A stretch of DNA of 64,000 bases, taken from NCBI GenBank assembly GCA_026545225.1, contig CM048845.1, forward strand, positions 123,757,533-123,821,532, read 5' to 3'. Made by a program: the position numbers and the translations under genes. Under the pieces are notes generated by a model. The model did not search any database. It had not been told where the DNA came from and worked only from the letters and a program-made list of their open reading frames with translations. This document shows positions 36,051 to 49,889 of this stretch, piece by piece (the stretch's first letter is position 1; every line of letters starts with the position of its first letter). Origin of the DNA: Cornus controversa. Taxonomy: Eukaryota > Streptophyta > Magnoliopsida > Cornales > Cornaceae.

Positions 36051-36501
36051 TAGTTGGCTGTTGCAACTGTACTACGATTGAAATCAACTTGCTGGGTGGT
36101 GGTTGGCTGTTATAGTTGTACAAAAATTGATTAATCAATATATCATATACTATGTACGGAGTATATATTTTTCTGCTTTCTACTTTTTCTATAATACAAG
36201 TTTCTAATACTATATTACAAAAAAATAAAAAATAAAAAAATAAAAAACACTGGAATAGTCACACCGTCTTTATTGACCTGTCCCCCCTCTTCAGCTGCGA
36301 CCTACTTTTGTTCCAAAAGTTAATATACAATCTTGGTCTATAATTATGATCACATACTCATAACCCCCATTTACATTGCTGGCTCTTGCATACACTACAG
36401 ATATATATATATTCACTTCTGCCTCGGCCATCAGCCATTAACAACTCTCTCTCTAGATCTCTCTCACTGTATATATATATATATATATATAGAAGAAAGA
36501 A

Positions 36502-36921
36502 ATGGAAATGGTACTTTCTAATCCATTTAAAGGAAGCATGAAGAGGTACTGGAGGAGAAGGAGGTACCGGCGACTTGACGGTGCAAACAGAAAGAATGGG
36601 AAGATTGTTAGGTTGGGAGGAGCGCCTCGGAGGTCTTGGAAGATCAAAGTGATCCCAAAGTTGCGCATGATGAGGATAGGCATAGCCTCTGCCTCACCTA
36701 TGAAGCTTTGGAGCAAGTTTAAGAACGCTTATATTAACATGATGCTTAATCTGGCCGGAAACGTCGGGGCACTGAATGACGGAAATGTTTTCCGGGGAAA
36801 AAGGATTCCGACGGCTCGCCAAGTTCCTAATCTTTATTCCAATGATGAATTTGAGAACCGGCTGGTTTTTGAGATTTATAAGGCCTTGGTGGCTTCTAGG
36901 GAATTGACTGCAGCTACATAG
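36502..36921 (+). CDS. Small basic plant protein of unknown function, 139 residues
   Basis: This is an intact single-exon frame with ATG at 36502; a second in-frame ATG at 36508 is also possible. The N-terminal third is strongly basic (MKRYWRRRRYRRLDG, APRRSWKIKVIPKLRM), suggesting nuclear or membrane-surface binding. A conserved-looking middle block SPMKLWSKFKNAYINMMLNL is followed by a polar C-terminal region. I recognise this as the style of a plant-specific family of short basic proteins but cannot name it or assign a role. TA-rich sequence with TATA-like runs precedes it. Confidence 0.72.
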   Translation: MEMVLSNPFKGSMKRYWRRRRYRRLDGANRKNGKIVRLGGAPRRSWKIKVIPKLRMMRIGIASASPMKLWSKFKNAYINMMLNLAGNVGALNDGNVFRGKRIPTARQVPNLYSNDEFENRLVFEIYKALVASRELTAAT

Positions 36922-37097
36922 AGCGGTCACTTTAATAATTCTTAATTTCCTCTCCATATAATATATATATGCTCTTTTCTATGTTTGCAAGACATCTTCT
37001 TTAAGTTTTTTTTTTTAATATCCATCCTCTGTACCATTAGTTACATATATAAATATATCTTCGATAGAGATGCATTTTTACCGTATATCAACCTCAA

Positions 37098-40000
37098 TTT
37101 TTTTTTTTCCAACATAAAACTAGATTAAGGAGAAGAACAAGAGGAATATTCCTCATTAAATACATACACCAATTATGAAGAATAAACTTGCCATTGCAAG
37201 TCACCTACCTTTTGATCTAACTTAAGACCTAAATTCTGTTTGAGGCAGAGCATGATATCATGATTACAAGCCACAAAGGATTAGAAGACTTGAGGTTAGT
37301 CACTGATTGACATTCACATTCGGTGTCTACATTTGAATAGCCCCAAGTAAATAAAAGCTTTAAACCATCCTCTGCCACTTCAGCACACAATTCATATCCT
37401 GATAGAATACAATAGTCACCTTCACAGCTTCGTGGTGCTGATTTCGAAGAGCCAAACTCCTACCGCAAAAAACCAAAGATCTTATGGAAGGCTGTATTAA
37501 GTTTAAATCTTCCGATAGCAGGTTTCATCCAGGATCTTGGGCGCGGGCAATCATTACGAATATTAGGAGTAGTGGGAGCATTTCCTAACAAAGATGCATA
37601 AAACTTGTGGAAAGCGAAAACATCTAATTATTCCTTGATGAATTTTGGGACCGATTCACATTTATTGAAAACAAAATTATTCCTCCCTTTCCAAATTTGC
37701 CAACAAATAAAGGATGCCAAACTCAGAAGTTGATAAAATTCATATGAATCGTTCCAAAAAAATTGCATTTCACACCATTTGAAAAACATGATCGACTTGA
37801 ATCGGCAAAATGAAGACGAGACGGATTTAACGAAACAGGAAGAAGTTCATGACAGCATTGCCATAGGAAAAGCTAAATTTTACTTAAACTAGGTAACCTT
37901 CAAATTTGTTTCCAAATTACTTCTTGGCATGGCTGATTGCTAGAACTTACTTGACAAAAGTTAGCAAGAGTTTGAGTGTTCGTTCCTTCTTTACAAATTT
38001 GCAACACCACCCTATAAGCTGATTTGACGGAGAAGCGGCCATCATTAGTGTGCCTCCAAAGTTTGCAATCTTCTCCTCCAAATTGAAACAGAGGGATTTG
38101 AAAAATTAATTTACAGTCTCGTGTGTTGAACATTCCTCTCCCCAACTCATTTTTCCACTTGTGAGTATCTCGATCAATTAGATCCGCCACCCAATTACAG
38201 CCTGACACTGGTTCACCGTTGTTACCTTTTGATTAAGAGGATCTGGAAGCCAGTTATATGTCCAAATACTAACCTTCTGCCCATTTGAAACTTTCCAACC
38301 CATCCCTTTTGCAATCATTGGTTTAACAGCACATATATTTTTTCACACCCAGGAGGCTCGCTGTCCACATTATGAATATATGAAATTAGAGTCAACAAAA
38401 TATTTTGCCTTAAAAAATTTAAATAAAAGAGAGTTATCTTCATTTGCCAATCTCCAAGCCCACTTTGAGAGCAAAGCCAAATTAACTGCTCCGATATTTC
38501 TAAAGCTCAAACCCCCAAATTTCGTTGGCTCGCACATTCTATGCCATCTTATCCAGTTGATTTTAGTCGATTTCTCTTTTCCGCTCCACATAAAGTTAGC
38601 AAACATCCCAGATAGTCAGAGGAATTTTAAAACACTGGAGGGAATAGACTAGTAAAAAAGATAAGACAGTGCGAATCAAAATCTCTCGTCCGGCCTTGGA
38701 CATTAGTTCCTCTTTCAAAGATCTAGTTTTGGCTGCAACTCTCTCCTTTAAAAACTCAAAAGATTCCACCTTAGACCTTGACATAGCAGCTGGTAATCTG
38801 AGGTAAACATTCTTCCATCCTTCCAAAATAATTCCCAAAGCTCTTCTACTTTGAAGCTGAAAAGAATCACTAGTATTTGGGTTGAAAAAAGGGCAAGATT
38901 TATCATAATTCACTAATTGGCTAGTTAGACTTTCGTATCTCTTTTAGGTCTTCAGCTTCTTCTAAAGTTGCTTTGCTAAAAAAGAGGGCATTGTCAGCAA
39001 AAATGAGGTGAGAAATAGGGAAAAAGAATATGCTAATTTTGATCCCTTTAATCACTTTTTTCTTTTGTGCTTTCTTTAACATTAATGTAAGGCCCTCTAT
39101 GCAAAAAAGAAAGGGATAAGGAGAAAGGGGTCCCCTTGTCTCAAACCTCTTAAAGGAAGGGAAAAACTTACAGCCTCTCCATTAATAAGAACTGAATATG
39201 ATATAGTGCGAATACATTCCATCATGATTCTCACCCATTAGACATCAAACCCCATTCGAAACATCATTTCCTCAAGAAAAAACCATTCCACCCTATCATA
39301 GGCTTTGACCATATCAAGCTTAAGGGCAAAAAAACTAGTTTTAGTATCTGATTGAGATCGAAGGTAATGGATAACCTCATGAGCTATCATGATATTATAG
39401 TGAATCAACGAGAAGGAACAAAAGCAGTTTGGTTTTCTGAGATCAAAGAGTTAAGTAGAGGTTTCAACTTGTTTGCAAGAGTTTTGGAAAAAAAATTATA
39501 TATTACATTGCACAAAGAGATAGGCCCGAATTGGGTCATTTTGGTGGGGTGAAGAGTTTTAGGAATCAAAGCAATATGAGTTTGGTTTAAGCTTCTAAGA
39601 AGGAAATCAGAGTTCAAAAAAGAGTTAAAACCCAGAAGTAAATCACTTTTAACTAACTCCTAATTGATTTGATAGAATAAAGGAGTAAGGCCATCTGACC
39701 CATGTGCTTTAAATGGTCCCATAGACTAGAGAGCACTCTTAAGTTTCTCATCTATTGCTTCTTTAAGAAGATCTTGATTCATTTCATTAGAAACATTTTT
39801 ATTCACTAATTCCTATGAAATATAATTAACTCAATCAAAAAAGGAAGTGAACAAACCTGTAAAGTAAGATTCAGCTATATGATGAACCTCAATTTTTGAA
39901 TCACACCACTGCCCATAATCATCTTCTAGCCCTGATATGTCGTTATTCCTCTTTCTAATAGAGGCCTTTCGATGAAATTTTTTTGTATTCTTATCTCCTG

Positions 40001-40880
40001 CTTCAGCTAATCCACCTGAGACTTTTGTTTCCAGTACAATTCCTCTTCTTTCCGGGCTTGACCCAACTAGGATTCCAAAGAAAAAAATTGGGTTTTGTTA
40101 AGAACTCCGCTTGACTTCATTGCTACAATCTGATTCTGCAAATTTGAAATTTTCTTACTTGAATTATGTTTTCTTGAAGAATACCAGTGCTTAAGCCTTT
40201 TTTTTGCAATGTTTGAATTTTCCTGAAGGACATACTGAGCTGAACCAATAAAGCACGAAGTCCATGCTTGGTTAATCTGCATTACACAGTTCCTCTCCTT
40301 TGCCCATCTAGCATCAAAATGGAAGCGTTGACTAAATTTTCCCATACCTTAATTCAGATTTAAACACAAAGCAGTATGATCAGATCCTGTAACTGAAATA
40401 TGATAAAGAGTTGAATGTGGAAAAACTTTTGCCCATTCCATGGAACACAACGCTCTGTCAAGTCTAGCCATGATTGTATCCCCTTTTTCTCTTCCATTCC
40501 ACCATGTGAAGGGAAACCTTTAAAAGCAATATCAACAAGTCGACATCCCTTGATAAACTGCTTAAAGCTTTGAATAAGCCAACCTTGCTTTTCATTACCT
40601 CATCTTTTTTTTCCTTAACATGAAGAAGAGAATTGAAATCACCCATAAGGAGCCATTTTGAACCTAATTGACCCTATAGAGCCGACAAAAATTCCCACTA
40701 TTTTTGTTTTTTCTTTTCGTCACAGGCAGCACAAACCCCTGTAAAGAACCATTTCCCAAAGTGTTCACCATTAGACAATTCACAAGTGATCTGAAAATTG
40801 TTGCAATTCACTAATCTAACACCAAAATCAATTTGAAATTTATTGTTTCTATCTCTATTTCTCTGCTTGGAAGTACATAG
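37098..40880 (-). mobile_element. Decayed LINE (L1-like), endonuclease to RNase H, 5'-truncated
   Basis: From the 5' side on the minus strand there is an endonuclease part (WFFTGVCAAC, then MGDFNSLLH at 40646) and a linker region (40067-40345). Reverse transcriptase follows (ALIPKTL, FGPISLCNVIYNFFSKTLAN and ISENQTAFVPSR at 39405-39617; FADN box at about 38990). Next come a thumb/linker (38370-38913) and the zinc-binding RVT domain (WRHTNDGRFSVKSAYRVV at 37900-38208). Pieces of an RNase H region end the order (WQIWKGRNNFVF, KPAIGRFKLNTAF). Frames are broken by many stops and shifts. An A11 run on the minus strand (37098-37108) may be its poly(A) end. Confidence 0.85.
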
Positions 40881-40975
40881 TAGGCAATGTCTATTGTTGA
40901 AGGGATGTTTGATCATTATGTAATATGTATGTTGTAGTGAATGACTAGCGATGTCAAACATGTTTAGGTATATAG

Positions 40976-42460
40976 TGTTGGAAATTATGCTTTGTTCAAA
41001 CAAAATTTGAGTGGGTCCAATTGAGATTTTGGAGTGGATCCGGATTGAAATGTGTTATTCTCTGCTAGTAGATGAGAGCGTTATATTCATTTGTTCAAAT
41101 CCGTTTACAAATGAATGAAAAATTTGTCCTTAAGTGAGGTAGTTGAACATAGCAAACTAGTAGTGAAAATGGGTTTGTTCCCATTTGAAACTCTAAAAGT
41201 ATATGTTCTAGGACTGGAAGGTATTGAACAGATCTAACTTGAAAAATATAGGTAGAAATTTGAGCTAGTTATAAGATGTGAGAGAGAGAGCAAAAGTGAT
41301 TAGGAACAAGAGGGGTTTAGAATGATCCAAGTGTCACCAGACCATGTGGTATTTATAGACCTCAAGTGGAGGCCATTGACAGCTGTCATCCTACGTGGCA
41401 AAATGCCATATATGTCTCTTCCTTCACTACCCATGGTTGCAACCATGAGCCTAAGTCCTTGTGTTCCCTGCATGCTAATCAGATCTGTGAGGAACGCTAT
41501 GACAGTGCCCGTGTAGGGTCATCTCAGCATAACTTTCTGGATTATGCCCATAGCTTAACAAACATTCTTCTCAATTCTGCATTCCACATTCAACCCATCT
41601 TCTCGTTTGGAATTATGACACCATATGCTTCATTATGATACCATTATAGCCCAGAGCATATCACAATGTGCTTCTGTGCCTAAAATGATTTGTGGGGCTT
41701 TATCAGCTCATACAAACTCCAACTCCTCAATATTATAAGTAACATCGCGAAAAATTTACTTTCTATATTGAAAAGAAGAGCCAGTGATCTTCCACCTAAT
41801 CCTTGCTACAAGGATTATCAATCGGGATTGCAAGCTCAAAGCCAGACAATAGCTCATTCGTTAATGATTCCATGTAGTCCTGGGCATACCATAGTACTAG
41901 CTTAGAAGCGTTCACCCAGACACACCTGCCGAAGGAGTGTGCCAAGGAAATATCCATAAACTACTAACCATAACAAACCTGCAAGAGGCGATAGTCCCCA
42001 ATCCACCCCTATCCTATGTGAGTTACAACTACCTACAATCGCTTATCTGAACAGAATCAATCATATCTTGATAATAGAATAGTCCTTTCGTGAGTAAGCC
42101 CCGCTTGCGAAAAGAGATTTCACGCGAGTGAAACGTTCTAGCGAGAATATCCCTTACACGAGTAGTGTTAGCCCGTGTAAGTGTATTTTACACGGGAAGC
42201 TCCCTCCCGTGTGAAGATCCTTTGCGCAGGTAGACCTTACTCGTGTGAGGTACTTCTGTGCTTTCATCACTTTCCTGATTCTGGTCCTTCGATTGTTTCC
42301 GTCTTTTCTGTATGTACTCTATTTACAGAAACTTGTCCACGTTGAAATCTTGTGCATCACTTCAAGTGATGCAGTGGATATGGATACCTATGGTTGGATT
42401 GGGCTTGATCCATTCAAATTACGCGAGTGTCGCGTTAGTTATTTTTTATTGCATTCTTCA
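40976..42460 (+). mobile_element. Candidate LTR-like sequence
   Basis: It begins tgttggaaattatg, a common start of copia-type LTRs, and has a TATA-like gtatttatag at about 41349. Short inverted hairpins near 42130-42230 repeat the motif acacg(a/g)g…cccgtgta. I could not find the 3' end or target-site duplication, so the borders are provisional. Confidence 0.25.
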
Positions 42461-42483
42461 AGATATAGTTAATACTCCTAATT

Positions 42484-42880
42484 TTGGACTGGGTTTGGAT
42501 ATTATTAGTTTATGATTATGGAATAAATATTAAAATTGGTTTGAATATTATTAGTTGATATATGAAGAACAATATGTCACGTGTCAATCTGATGTTTTTG
42601 GACTGGGTTTGAATATTACTAGTTGATGATTATGGAATAAAAATTAAGATTGTTTTGAATATCACTAGTTGATGTATGAAGAACAATATGTCACAAGTCA
42701 ATGTGATGATTATTCCATAAATAATAAGATTAATGTGGACTGGGTTTGAATATTATTAGTGGATGATTACCGAGTAATATACATTAAGATTAATGTGGAC
42801 TAGGTTGAATGTTACTAGTTGATGATTATGGAATAAATATTAAGTAGTATGAAGAACAATATGTCACATGTGAATCCACT
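42484..42880. repeat. Imperfect tandem repeats, four copies of 60-140 bp
   Basis: The phrase ggactgggtttgaatatta recurs at about 42486, 42599, 42738 and 42799. Each is followed by agttgatgattatggaata and, in three copies, gaagaacaatatgtcac. Copies differ by internal deletions. Confidence 0.85.
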
Positions 42881-43870
42881 ATTGGCAATCGTGGCCACTA
42901 AACCTAGCATGAACATAAATATTTTGTGGATCATGTCATTTCATCAATAAATACCACTTTACTTCTAACTGATAATTTAGCAATTTTCTTTACTTTGAAA
43001 ATTTCTGTAAGTTATTGTGTGAACCATTAAGCACCTTTGTTTGGCATTTCTCTGTTGGTAGGGTCTAGGGTAATGCAGTGTTTTTTTATACATGTGGAGT
43101 GGGCTATGCATCATGGGCTAGTCGGGGTTTTGTGCCAAGCCTGCAGCTAGCTGAACCTGGGTGGTAAAATATTGGCAGGGACAACCCGAGTTGGTGTCGG
43201 GTTTTTCACTAGGAATGGGCTTTTAGACTGAATTGGGCTTTTGGTCAACTCAGCATTTCACTTCTATTTCCCGGGTTTCACCCAACTCCTCTCTTTCACA
43301 TGTTACAAAAGTTTATTTATTTATTTCAGTAAAACACCAAGCAATAACTTTTATTTTCACGTGGGATCTACATGAGATCATCTATTTTTAATTTTCGCTG
43401 GTTATTATGAATTTGTATTGCTTAGCCACTTGGATATTTCACTTTAAAAAGAAATTTCCTTAAAAAAGTGATATAAATTTTATAGTATACAACTAAAATA
43501 TTTCATTTATACCAAAAGTATTCAATGCAAACGTTATATATATATAAAAAAAAAAGTTTCATCGGGAAGGACAACGGGATAATTTTTTGCTTTAAAAGAT
43601 AAGCAGCTTGATCGTAGAGTTGAAAGATCCTTCAATTCTAACCCAAGTTTTAAATTGCATTTTCATTTGATTGATTTTGAGTTCAATATATATATATTTT
43701 TTAACGAAATTTCAATATTTTCGTCCCACCCAACCAATAGTGCACCGGTGCATTCGGTGATGGGACAAAAAGGGAGACTATTGTGACTTCTTCGTATCTA
43801 AATGATTTCATCATTGAAATCATTTAGATACTAAAAAGAGCAACTTAACAATATTATTGACCTTTTATGA
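42881..43870. other. AT-rich intergenic stretch
   Basis: No gene is supported. A small inverted repeat aaatgatttcatcattgaaatcattt lies near 43800-43825 (stem of about 11 bp). Confidence 0.5.
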
Positions 43871-44214
43871 TGATGAGAGGATCCGCATGTCAACGGATAA
43901 AAATCTCCATTTATTTTCCAATGCTCTTATGATGAGTTTGAGTGTCTGCATGACCAAAGAGTGGGATGTAATAGGGCACGGCACCCATTCCGAGTGAGGT
44001 CAAAAAAAAAAAAAGGAAAGTAGGTGGAACAATGTAGAATTAATTGTCTTGAGAGTTGTTTGGCTGAAATGGAAGCAACCAATGAGCAGCAACAAAAATG
44101 GCCAAAAAAGCAAAGGAACAAAGACCACCTAATCATATACAAATTGAACCTTTCCAATTAACCGTTGCTGAAAGCTTTTCCTGATTCTTCATCCAATGCA
44201 ATCCCAAAAATATT

Positions 44215-46888
44215 TGACAAAAAAAAGTAGTGATACTAGCAACTAGTGGATCGTTATATATACGCACCAAGTTCCCCTTGGAGAGTACAAGTAGCATGCC
44301 TAGGAAGAGGGAGGGAGGATCTTTTTTTTTTTTTAAATATTTGTTTTCTTGGATCTCATGAACGACTAAAAATGTTTTTTTTTTCCTTCTTTTATTTATG
44401 TGATTTAAGGATTTTTATCTAACTTTTGTATATTACTTTATTAGGGAAGTTTGGACAAATTACACAGGTTGAAATATTTGACCATTATTACTCTAACCTC
44501 CTTTATAGACGTTAAATTTATAGTGCAAAATGACATTTTTATCTTCAATATAAAATAAAATATCATATGATTGAAAGGAAGGGCAAAATGGTCATTTTAA
44601 AAAATTTGGCTAACGGTTCTAACGGAAAAAAAAAATAGGGGTGCCGTTGAGCATACGCTGCCAAATTCAAAGGAGGTGAAAGTAAAAAATCTCAAATACT
44701 CTATCCATATGTAATTTGCCCAAATCTCGAGGAAGGTCATTGTAATTTACTCATTATATTAAGATACTTTGTTTGTTACGTAGAGATAAAACTCTCGATT
44801 ATTATGTGTTTTACTTAAATATATGGGTTTTGGTATTTTATTCATAACCCTGTTTAGAACCTAATACTTTAATAATTTTCTTTATTTGTTTAAATTCAAA
44901 TTTGTCAAATGTTCAATTCAAATTTAATTTTAAATCCATTTAATCCGTTAATGCTTGGAAGATTACATTTCATTATGATACATGAATTTGTTATGTGTGT
45001 GTGTATATATATATATCTATATATATATATATATATTTTCATATATTTGATTTTTTTCTGGACAAGACAACCTTAATAATTGACAGATTTATCTTACTTG
45101 AGGAAAACAATTACCAGAAGAAGTTAAAAATACCATTAATTCTCATAATTGTGGCCTAAAGAGTATCCTATTATTTGTCATGTTAGTTAATTTTTTTCAC
45201 AAGCTCAATTTATGCCCTTAAACAAAATTGATGAGTACATATTTTATACATGTTTTGCCTCCAAAATTATATTTGTTAGTACTTTATTGTATTTTTATTT
45301 TAATTAATAAATAATTTTCATGCCTTTTCAGGTTATTAGTAATTTTCACCCAAAGAGAGGTTATTTAGGTTATATGTAACAGAAAGCAAATTGAACAAAT
45401 AATATTTCAAAGACTAATTGTGTGGAGAGCAAGCAAACAATAGAATCCAAGGATCAAAATGAATTGAGGATAATTCTAGAAGATTTTAGATGGTCAAATT
45501 TGCTTGGACTTTAATTTCAAAGAAATCAACTTCTTAATTCAATTTGAAAACAAATTTGAAGGAAAGTTCTGAATGTGTCTTCGTATTTTGACCATATCTT
45601 TTGACTCATATATCAAATTGGTGTACTGTTTTCTGATCTGGAAAGAAGCCTACAAGTTTACAACTTTGTATTTTACAAAAATTTCATGAAAATCATTTCT
45701 TGAGGGTAAAACTTGAGATTCAAGTTGACGAAAATATTCTGTTCGAATTTTGGCAGATTTCTTCCCCAACAAGGACCTTTTTTTTTTCCTTCTTTTGAGA
45801 AACCTTGGAGTTTATTATAAATAGGGAATTGAGGCAGATAAGAGAACGAAGAGGAGGCACAAGATAAGAAAAAAAGGCAAAAAAGTCAGAGATCACTAGG
45901 TTGGAAGAAATTCGAGTTTTATTTATTTGCTTTGTTTTCTTTAATTATGTGTAGTTAAACTCCTTAACTAAGGTTGTGGAGGAAACTTGCATTGATGAAA
46001 TAAATTTATCTTATTTTATTTATCAATTATCATGTGCATGGTTTAAATGTTTGATGATTTTCTTTTTACATGATGAATTAGTTTATATTTCTTTCACCAC
46101 GTCTATCATGTATTTGTGGTAATTAGGATTAAAAAATAATTAATCTAAGCTTGATTTTATAATCTTTAAAAGTAAAAAAATTTGATCTTATGTTTTTCAA
46201 TAAGTTGAATACATATGAAAGTTGAAATTTTACACTTGTTAAGCGAAGGAAAATTTACTTTTTAAAATATTTTTAAATGAGTCTTAATGATCAAATCTTG
46301 TGAAAGCAAATGAGTGATATCTGGATTGCTTTTCTTAATTAGAAAATTGATAGATGAATAATTGAAAATTTATGGATTTAACAGTGATGGAATCCGATAC
46401 CTTAGTATGTTCTTTTATTGATTAAATTCTCATTAGCTTTATTTAAAATTTGCACCTTTAGTTTAATCTCTCAAATCAACAACTTTGTTCAACTAGGTTA
46501 TATTTAAATTAATTTGAATTTTTATTAGTTTTGTTATAAAGCAATTCCTTATGTTTAAGATCGTTTTTACATGTCTATACTTTAATAGATTTGTTCGCTT
46601 GTGAATTATTTTATTTTTTCAACACATCAATGATTATGTCTTTGTTCTAAAATTAGACAATATGATTTATTTCATCTAATGGATAATATTAAATAGAATA
46701 ATGTATGGTTAAAACATTCCTCTAACAAAAATATCTATGATCTCATGCGATATAAATATTTGTTAGCCAAAGAAAAAAAATAATGTTATAAACATCCATA
46801 TAGTTTTTGGACGTATGACCATCTTCAAGAAGAGTGTTAAGTACTATTCTTGCGTTTCCAAGTGCTCATGCCTAAAAAGGAAAGCACC
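44215..46888. mobile_element. 2.7-kb insertion present only in copy A
   Basis: In copy B the flanking sequences (…gatgcaatccccaaa and gatgtgttctaaaa…) are adjacent at 57,440-57,470. In copy A they are 2.7 kb apart. The insert contains a MULE-like stretch (44,440-44,760) and a retrotransposon-like stretch. The latter has a TATA-like tataaataggga at about 45,818 and cttcccc… leader-style sequence. Exact termini are not resolved and more than one event is likely. Confidence 0.55.
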
Positions 46889-47743
46889 ACCATCAAGATG
46901 TGTTCTAAAAAGAATAGTGTCGAAAATTACTGAAATTGTAATTACAGAAATCTGAACAGTTTTATGGCCAGCATTCAAATCTTTTATCGCCAGCTGCTTA
47001 GAGATCTTTTTGTTCATGTGAACTTTGAACACAACCTTTTAGGGCCAGTTGCTCTGTATGATTCTTTTTGTGGATAACCCACCTGACAAAGCAGATTTGA
47101 CCTCTCTTCCAATACATTCAAGTCATCATTTGTAGGCGTTTGAATGGATTAACATTAATATTAGTTGAGTATTGATTCTTCTCCTCTTTTCTCGTGAACA
47201 AAAATGCTACTTGTCCATTCTGGTCAAGTGGGCCACTTAGAAGAGTGGTGAACCTCACTATTAAATAGTGGTGGAAGTCACGTAACACTCTGTGAATGAT
47301 TCAGCAAGATTGAACTAGTATCACTCTTTTCAAAATTATTTAAAAAAATTTGAACCGAAAACAAATACATACACTTAATTTTAACACTTTATGTGCGGAT
47401 AAAATATCGTACCATCTGAATTAATAATACCAATATAACTGAAAGTTTATTTATTATAATATGATTAATTAGTATATCATTAAATTAAATTTTGTGTAGA
47501 ATTTATGCTATTTTGGTGAGAGGATAAGCGTAAAAGAAGATATGGGGCGAGACAATGGGGTGACGACACGTGGAAGGATAGGCACACCACCTTATCATTC
47601 TTTTTTTCCTTTGTGAGCCGGAAAAGCAACAGTGAGAGAAAGAGAGTATAGGTAGGAATTAGGATAAGCCACTTGTGGTGGGGTTTAATTTATCCAACTC
47701 TCTAGTTTCTTCTCCATGCTTCATTTTTTTGACAACTTGCATG

Positions 47744-48309
47744 TAGGGATGGCAACGGCTGGGGTGGGGCGGGTTTTGCCTTTCTCATAACCAAAATCGT
47801 TTAACTTTTCTCGCCCCGTCCCGTAACCGTGTATAAACGGGGCGGGTTTTGACTTCCCCATTCCCATAACTGTTTAACTTTTCCCGCCCCGTCCAGTTTA
47901 TACATTTTTTTTTATGCAAAATTTTTTATAATAATAAATATGATATTTTGATACATATACACCAAAAACACACATTTAGGTACTTGCAACATAACGGATA
48001 ATATTGAGTCATCCATTACTGATATAATAAACTTGTATAGTTGTATGATATATATAATATTAATATTTTCTTTATACATTATTAATATTTTCTCTATATA
48101 TTATATATATAAGTATAAATATATATATACTTAAACGGGGCGGCTACTCGTCGGGGTAGGGTCTTATCCCCGTCTCCGCCCCGTTTAAACGCGGGTTATT
48201 TTCTCTAACCCCATCCCCACCCCGTTTTCTTAAATGGTTCCGTAAACGAATTTTAAACTGGGCGAAACGGGACGAGTACCCGACGGAGCAGGGCAAATTG
48301 CCATCCCTA
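47744..48309. mobile_element. hAT-type MITE with GC-rich arms, 566 bp
   Basis: The ends are tagggatggcaa and ttgccatcccta, with the perfect 8-bp duplication CTTGCATG (47736-47743 and 48310-48317). It is the same family as 33,533-34,080 in the opposite orientation. It is absent from the corresponding place in copy B, so it inserted after the segmental duplication or was lost there. Confidence 0.88.
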
Positions 48310-49339
48310 CTTGCATGTATGGCTAGCCGTTGACGCAACTCTATATATTGTGCATCAATTATAATTGTTACGTTGATAATAGGATTTGAGCAATTAATTA
48401 GGACACTAATGTGATTCGAGCTCACTTGCTCTCTGGGATGGACCCACATTGGGGATTATATACCTACAATTTTAGTATTATATATCAGAACTTGCCTCCA
48501 TAAAATTACAAAAAATAAAAAAAATTTCACTAGGGCCCCTAATATTTTTTTAAAATCTCTCTTTTCCTCTCTCTTTGTCTGCTTTCTTTCCTCTGTATCA
48601 CTATGTATCTATAAAAACTTAAATTCATTTAATTTTTTAATAAATAAATTAAAAAGTAATAAAGTAAATATTTTTTTTTCCTTCAAAAATTCTTAATAAA
48701 TAAAGTAAATGTTATCAATTAATAATGATAAAATTTTCAATTATATTATTATTATAATTTATTTATTCTTATATTTTTTTTTGTTAAAGGTTGTCTCCCT
48801 CGAAAAATTTTCGAGTCCACTGCTTTCCTTTGTTAGAACACCTGTTGTCCAAAAACATAGCTATAAGTAAATTGTATTTAAGGTGATCACGTTACCAATA
48901 AAATCAACATAATGAAAGGTAAGGATATAAAAAAAAATGATAAGTCATTTTCATTAGATATACACGTAAACACTTGTATGTATGTAATCCTGTAAAAAAG
49001 TTTTTTGAGATTAGATTTAGTGTCTTTTTTTCTTTTTGGGTATGGGGATTAGATTTGATGTCTACAACTTGAGTTTCCCACCAGCAGAATTTGTTTTATA
49101 GAAATGACAAAAATAGAACAAACTAGTTAATTCTCTTCCTCGTGAATTAATATATAATAGGACTTTGCAGTATAGCGAGGCTTCAAAGAATTACCAACAA
49201 ATAACTTCAAGCACACGTATTTGATAGAGCATCAGCACTTGGGGCCGGGGTTGGTATACTTGAATTTCTTTTCCACATTCAGCCTTTCTCATAACTTCAA
49301 GTTATGAACCTCCTGCATATATGCATGTTTCAAAAATGA

Positions 49340-49375
<36 letters not shown>

Positions 49376-49779
49376 GCAAAAGAAAATCAAGCTGCGTGGG
49401 AGAGAAAAAAAACCCACCCTAATAAAGTAATATAATACTACAGTAAGCACTAATCATAACAGGAAGATGAAATAGCTAATAAACAAAAATTCCTTTGACC
49501 TATAGCTAAAATTTAAATGTTTCAAAATCAACCGTCACTAATGCATGTCCAGTGTTGTTTTAAGTCACTTGTGATCTAATATTATGATTGAAAGCTACAA
49601 TACAATATAGAAACATTAAGTAGGCGCTGACCCGTAACCGTAATAGTGATAGAAAACATAAATATAACTAAGTGTAAAAATTCAAATTGGTCACTTACCA
49701 AAGAACTTCAAGCAGCTGGCCTTATGGGTGTCATCTCTTGGGAACATATATGGTCCACACAGGTAATATATATGCATAT

Positions 49780-49830
49780 ATAGATTTTCCCTATAAATAG
49801 AGGGTTTGGGAAGTCCTTAATTAGGTCATC
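49780..49830 (+). promoter_or_regulatory. TATA box of MIR157 gene A
   Basis: TATAAATA at 49792-49799 sits inside ttttccctataaatagaggg. The block is nearly identical in copy B (60,631-60,650). It lies 128 bp before the mature miRNA, so transcription probably starts near 49,825. Strong conservation of this block in both copies supports a real polymerase II promoter. Confidence 0.65.
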
Positions 49831-49889
49831 CAAAATTAACTCTCTGTGTGTCTGAAGATATATATATATTATATATATATATATGAACA

